Positions 61,150 to 64,000 of a DNA stretch of 64,000 bases are shown here, piece by piece. Both the position numbers and the translations under genes were made by a program. The notes beneath the pieces are model-generated. The model saw only the letters and a list, made by a program, of their open reading frames with translations. It was not told where the DNA came from and did not search any database. The DNA is from Spirodela intermedia (taxonomy: Eukaryota > Streptophyta > Magnoliopsida > Alismatales > Araceae), in the NCBI GenBank assembly GCA_902729315.2, contig LR746268.1, positions 6,059,501-6,123,500 of the forward strand. Direction: 5' to 3'. Numbering within the stretch: the stretch's first letter is position 1; each line of letters starts with the position of its first letter.

Positions 61150-61877
61150 AGTTCGAGGAAAAATGGAAAAAGAGCATAATTAAAAGGGTAGATTAAGATT
61201 GAAGTTCAAATCAACGAAGAACTTTTGTCTATATGCCATGGTTTGTGACTATAAAGTGACGCTGTCTAGAAGAAAGGGACAGACGAACGGATCCTTGAAT
61301 CTGGAGAAGTTTCCTTTGTGATTTTCTCCCTTTTTGCCCCCTCTTCCCATCGGAGTAGACTCATGCTGAGTCTCTCAGGCGTCTTCTTTCGTCTGTCAAG
61401 CCCCTGTCGGCGGCACGGGACCTTGCACGACGGGCATGTTGCGGCGGTACGGCCACATGGCAATACATGATTGGCATTTCATGGAAATAACACGGACGTG
61501 TCCAGCACAGGCGGTCTGTCGGCGGCACGGTTACTGAGCGGGTTTGTGAATGCATCAGAGGGCTAAGATCAAAGATTCGTTCTTCAGCATCAGAGTCAAG
61601 ATCAAAGATCTATTTTCTAAATTCTTAAGTAGTGATTATCTTACACTAATTTTTACATATAGTGAAGTTTTTTATCGTCGCCTATGGATGTAATAGGCTA
61701 ACCTCCGAAGCACGTAAAGTCTCTATGTTAGTACTCTTGTTGTAAGTTATTCTTTCTTCTTACTTCACGTTGTGAGTTTCACTCTTATTAAAGTCTATAT
61801 AGGACATCTTGCTCTAGCAAACTAGTATCAGAGTGAAATTCTAACATCAATTATTGATTGTAATCAAGAGTACATTA

Positions 61878-62470
61878 ATGAAATTCGATGTAGAAGAGTT
61901 TGATAGAAAGACAAAAAATTTTAATATTTGGCAACTTAAGATGAAGGCGTTATTGATACATTAAGGGTTAAGCAAGACATTAATGGACAAAGAAAGCTTA
62001 TCGACTGAGTAGAAGAACGATGAGAATGAAGAATACTTGGAACATATTCTAGTCACAATTTGTCTATGTTTGGCAGATGTGTTGTTACAAAAAGTATTGG
62101 ATGAAGATATTCTAGAGAAGTTTTGGGCTAAACTTGAGAAAAAAATTATGATAATATTATTTACAGGTCAGTTATATTTGAAACGTAAGTTATATATTTA
62201 ATGTTTGAGGAAAGGTACGACTGTTATTGATGATATGAATAAATTCACAAAGACTGTTATAGATATAAAAATATTGGTGTTAAAATAGAAGATAAAGATG
62301 AAGTCATGTTACTCCTATGTTCTTTACCTCTTTTGTAAGAGAATTTTGTGGAAACTTTTATGTTTGGCAAATATGATATTATAGTAGAAGATTTCAATGT
62401 TGTACTTAACTCAAGTGAGTTGAAAAAAAATATCATGATACTCAAGAAGATGATTGAGCAGACGACTTGA
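61878..62470 (+). pseudogene. copia gag remnant, copy 2
   Basis: Second gag copy of the tandem duplication. The opening FNIWQLKMKALLI is in one frame from the ATG at 61878, but in-frame TAA and TAG stops follow within 150 bases, with shifts later. Confidence 0.8.
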
Positions 62471-62540
62471 TAGTTCGAGAAAAAGCGGAAAAAGAACATG
62501 GTTAAAAGGGTAGATTAAGATTGAAGTCCAAATCAACGAA

Positions 62541-64000
62541 GAACTTTCACTATTATGAGTGTAATTAGAAAAGCCACATCAAAAAAAAAAATTCGAAGTT
62601 GAAGGGAAAAAGAAAAGAGTTTTTTGATGCTGTGAATATCGTTCAAAAGAAGACTGACCTTGGTGAAACTTTTTTGTCATTTTTTACTAGATTTTTAATG
62701 ATGACTAGATTCTTGATACATGATGTACCTACTATATGTGTCTCCACTAAGACTAGTTTTCTACTTACACACTAGTAAATAGTGATATTGTGGCATTGAG
62801 TGATGACAATATTATTAATATTGTAAAAACAGACATAATACAGATCAAGATATACAATGGTGACATCATGACTTTGAAAAGGAGACATATTCCAAAGTTG
62901 AAGAACTTGATCTCTTTAGGTACTTTAGATAAGCAATGATACAAATATTCTTCAAGTAATGATATTCTATGAGTTTCTAGAGGTGTTATGGTTCGGATAA
63001 AGGTGAAGATGATCAGAATTCTTTATCATCTATTTGGACACACTATTATAGATAGTGTGAATGTGATTGAAGATTTAGATATTTCTACTCAATTATGGCA
63101 TATGAGGTTGCGTCATATGTGTGAGCGAGGTATGACGGAGCTAAGTAAACGTGATTTACCTGTAGGTCAAAAGACTAATAAACTAGACTTTTGTGAGCAC
63201 TGTGTTCAACATATAGTGTAGAGTGAGGTTTAGTACTGCAGTCCATTGAATCAAGGGTACAGAAGATTACATCCACTCTTATCTTTGGAGTCCTACTCTA
63301 ATTATCTCAAAGAACGGTGTAAGTTATTTCTTGACTTTTATTAATGACTTTTCTAAGAAAGTATGAGTACACTTTCTTAAGAAGAAGAGTGAGGTGCTCA
63401 TCATATTCAAACAATAGAAGATGTTGATTGAACGACAGACTGGAAAGTAGATCAAGCGCTTTCATATTGACAATAGTATGAAATTTTGTTTGAATGATTT
63501 TGATGAGTTATGTAGGAACGAATGTATTATTCAGCATCACACTATAGTGAGAACACTACGACAAAATGAAGTTGCAGAATAGATGAACATAACATTTTTA
63601 GAGCATGCTAGAAGCATACTATCTCAAGTGGGTTTGTCAAAGGACTTTTGGGTAGAAGCTATTCACACAACTTTCTACTTGGTTAACAAATCTCCATCTA
63701 CGGTCATTGAGTTGAAAATTCTTGAGGAAGTATGGTTTGGTTCTCTTATCGATTACTCTCACCTTAGAATTTTTTATTGTTCTGTGTATGCTCATGTCAC
63801 AGGTGACAAGTTGGAGCTAAGGGTGAAGAAGTGCATATTCATGAGTTATGCACAGACATAGGGTGTGAAGAGGTATTGGTTGTAATGCACTGATCTTCTA
63901 TCACCAAAGTTTATGATCAAAAGAGATCTAACCTTTGATGAGTTTGCGATATTCAAAAGAGAGAGAAGTCAATAACAAATGAAGGAGATCAAGTTAGTAG
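62541..64000 (+). pseudogene. copia pol remnant: protease region, GAG-pre-integrase, integrase
   Basis: Recognisable fragments in order: protease-flank LKNLISLGTLD (about 62895-62930); GAG-pre-integrase QLWHMRL.HMCERGMTELSK and LDFCEHC (63090-63205); integrase core HTIVRT (about 63540), and HARSILSQVGLSKDFWVEA to SPSTVIELK (63600-63720), then YSHLRIF..VYAHV. Numerous stops and frame changes occur between them. It continues past the window edge. Confidence 0.82.

Larger units (their letters stand above)
59927..62540. repeat. 1306-bp tandem duplication (LTP flank + LTR + gag)
   Basis: ATGCCATGGTTTGTGACTATAA occurs at 59927 and again at 61233. The following DNA matches to about 61228 (copy 1) and 62540 (copy 2) with scattered substitutions. 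Copy 2 has an extra ~22 bases near 61540. Both copies contain LTP-upstream sequence, an LTR-like end, a primer-binding-site-like motif and gag. Confidence 0.85.
60275..64000 (+). mobile_element. Decayed Ty1/copia LTR retrotransposon (partial, runs off the window)
   Basis: An LTR-end-like segment (TGGTCGCCTATGGATGTAATA, TTATTAAAGTCTATAT) is followed by TAGTATTAGAG at 60499 and TAGTATCAGAG at 61824. These are degenerate forms of the initiator-Met tRNA binding site used by copia elements. Two gag copies, then protease-region, GAG-pre-integrase and integrase remnants follow in copia order, interrupted by many stops and shifts. Reverse transcriptase, RNase H and the 3' LTR would lie beyond 64000. 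The element cannot encode a functional polyprotein. Confidence 0.85.

Noticed and set aside
57330-61560. CRISPR-like array from repeated segments
   Set aside because: Repeats here are long, diverged segmental duplications in a plant nuclear locus, without short regular repeats and spacers.

Overview
The window is nuclear DNA from a flowering plant. Spliceosomal genes with 70 to 2400 base introns, a plant-type U6 snRNA gene with USE and TATA boxes, a CRINKLY4 receptor kinase, a BBX24-type B-box protein and a decayed Ty1/copia element all point there. Some coding regions are very GC-rich (CR4, CML, fructokinase, the LTP genes) and others are AT-rich (CTC1, TOL, bZIP). That bimodality hints at a monocot, but the species cannot be fixed from this sequence.

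Layout. 0.2 kb: tRNA-Thr(UGU). 0.7-3.5 kb (-): intronless CR4/ACR4 receptor kinase, divergent from an EF-hand calmodulin-like gene at 4.6-5.1 kb (+). 6.0-7.8 kb (+): single-CRM-domain organelle RNA-binding protein. 8.7-10.5 kb (+): fructokinase. 10.9-20.5 kb (-): 17-exon CTC1, the large subunit of the telomere CST complex. 20.9-22.6 kb (-): BBX24/STO-like double B-box factor. 25.7-32.1 kb (+): TOM1-like VHS-GAT protein. 32.7-38.1 kb (-): phospholipase D delta. 39.9-49.5 kb (-): RanBPM (CTLH/GID E3 component). 49.7 kb (+): intact U6 snRNA gene followed by a decayed partial copy. 52.8-55.6 kb (+): unusual bZIP protein. 56.1-59.5 kb: three related 8-cysteine lipid-transfer-protein loci (pseudogene -, gene +, gene -) inside duplicated and inverted flanks. 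59.9-64.0 kb: 1.3 kb tandem duplication carrying copia LTR and gag remnants, then decayed pol running off the window.

Most genes are single-copy housekeeping, signalling or developmental genes with no shared pathway. Neighbours share promoter or terminator space rather than function: CR4/CML and BBX24/TOL are divergent, FRK/CTC1 and TOL/PLD are convergent, and U6/RanBPM are divergent. The dynamic part is the last 8 kb, where local duplication, inversion, gene decay and retroelement sequence are intermixed.

Gene models were assembled by eye from splice consensus, reading phase and recognised family sequence. All exon sums given are multiples of three. I found no convincing new biological system. 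The most unusual items are the LTP/copia duplication block, the U6 tail duplication, and the bZIP gene with a GC-AG intron and a changed basic region.
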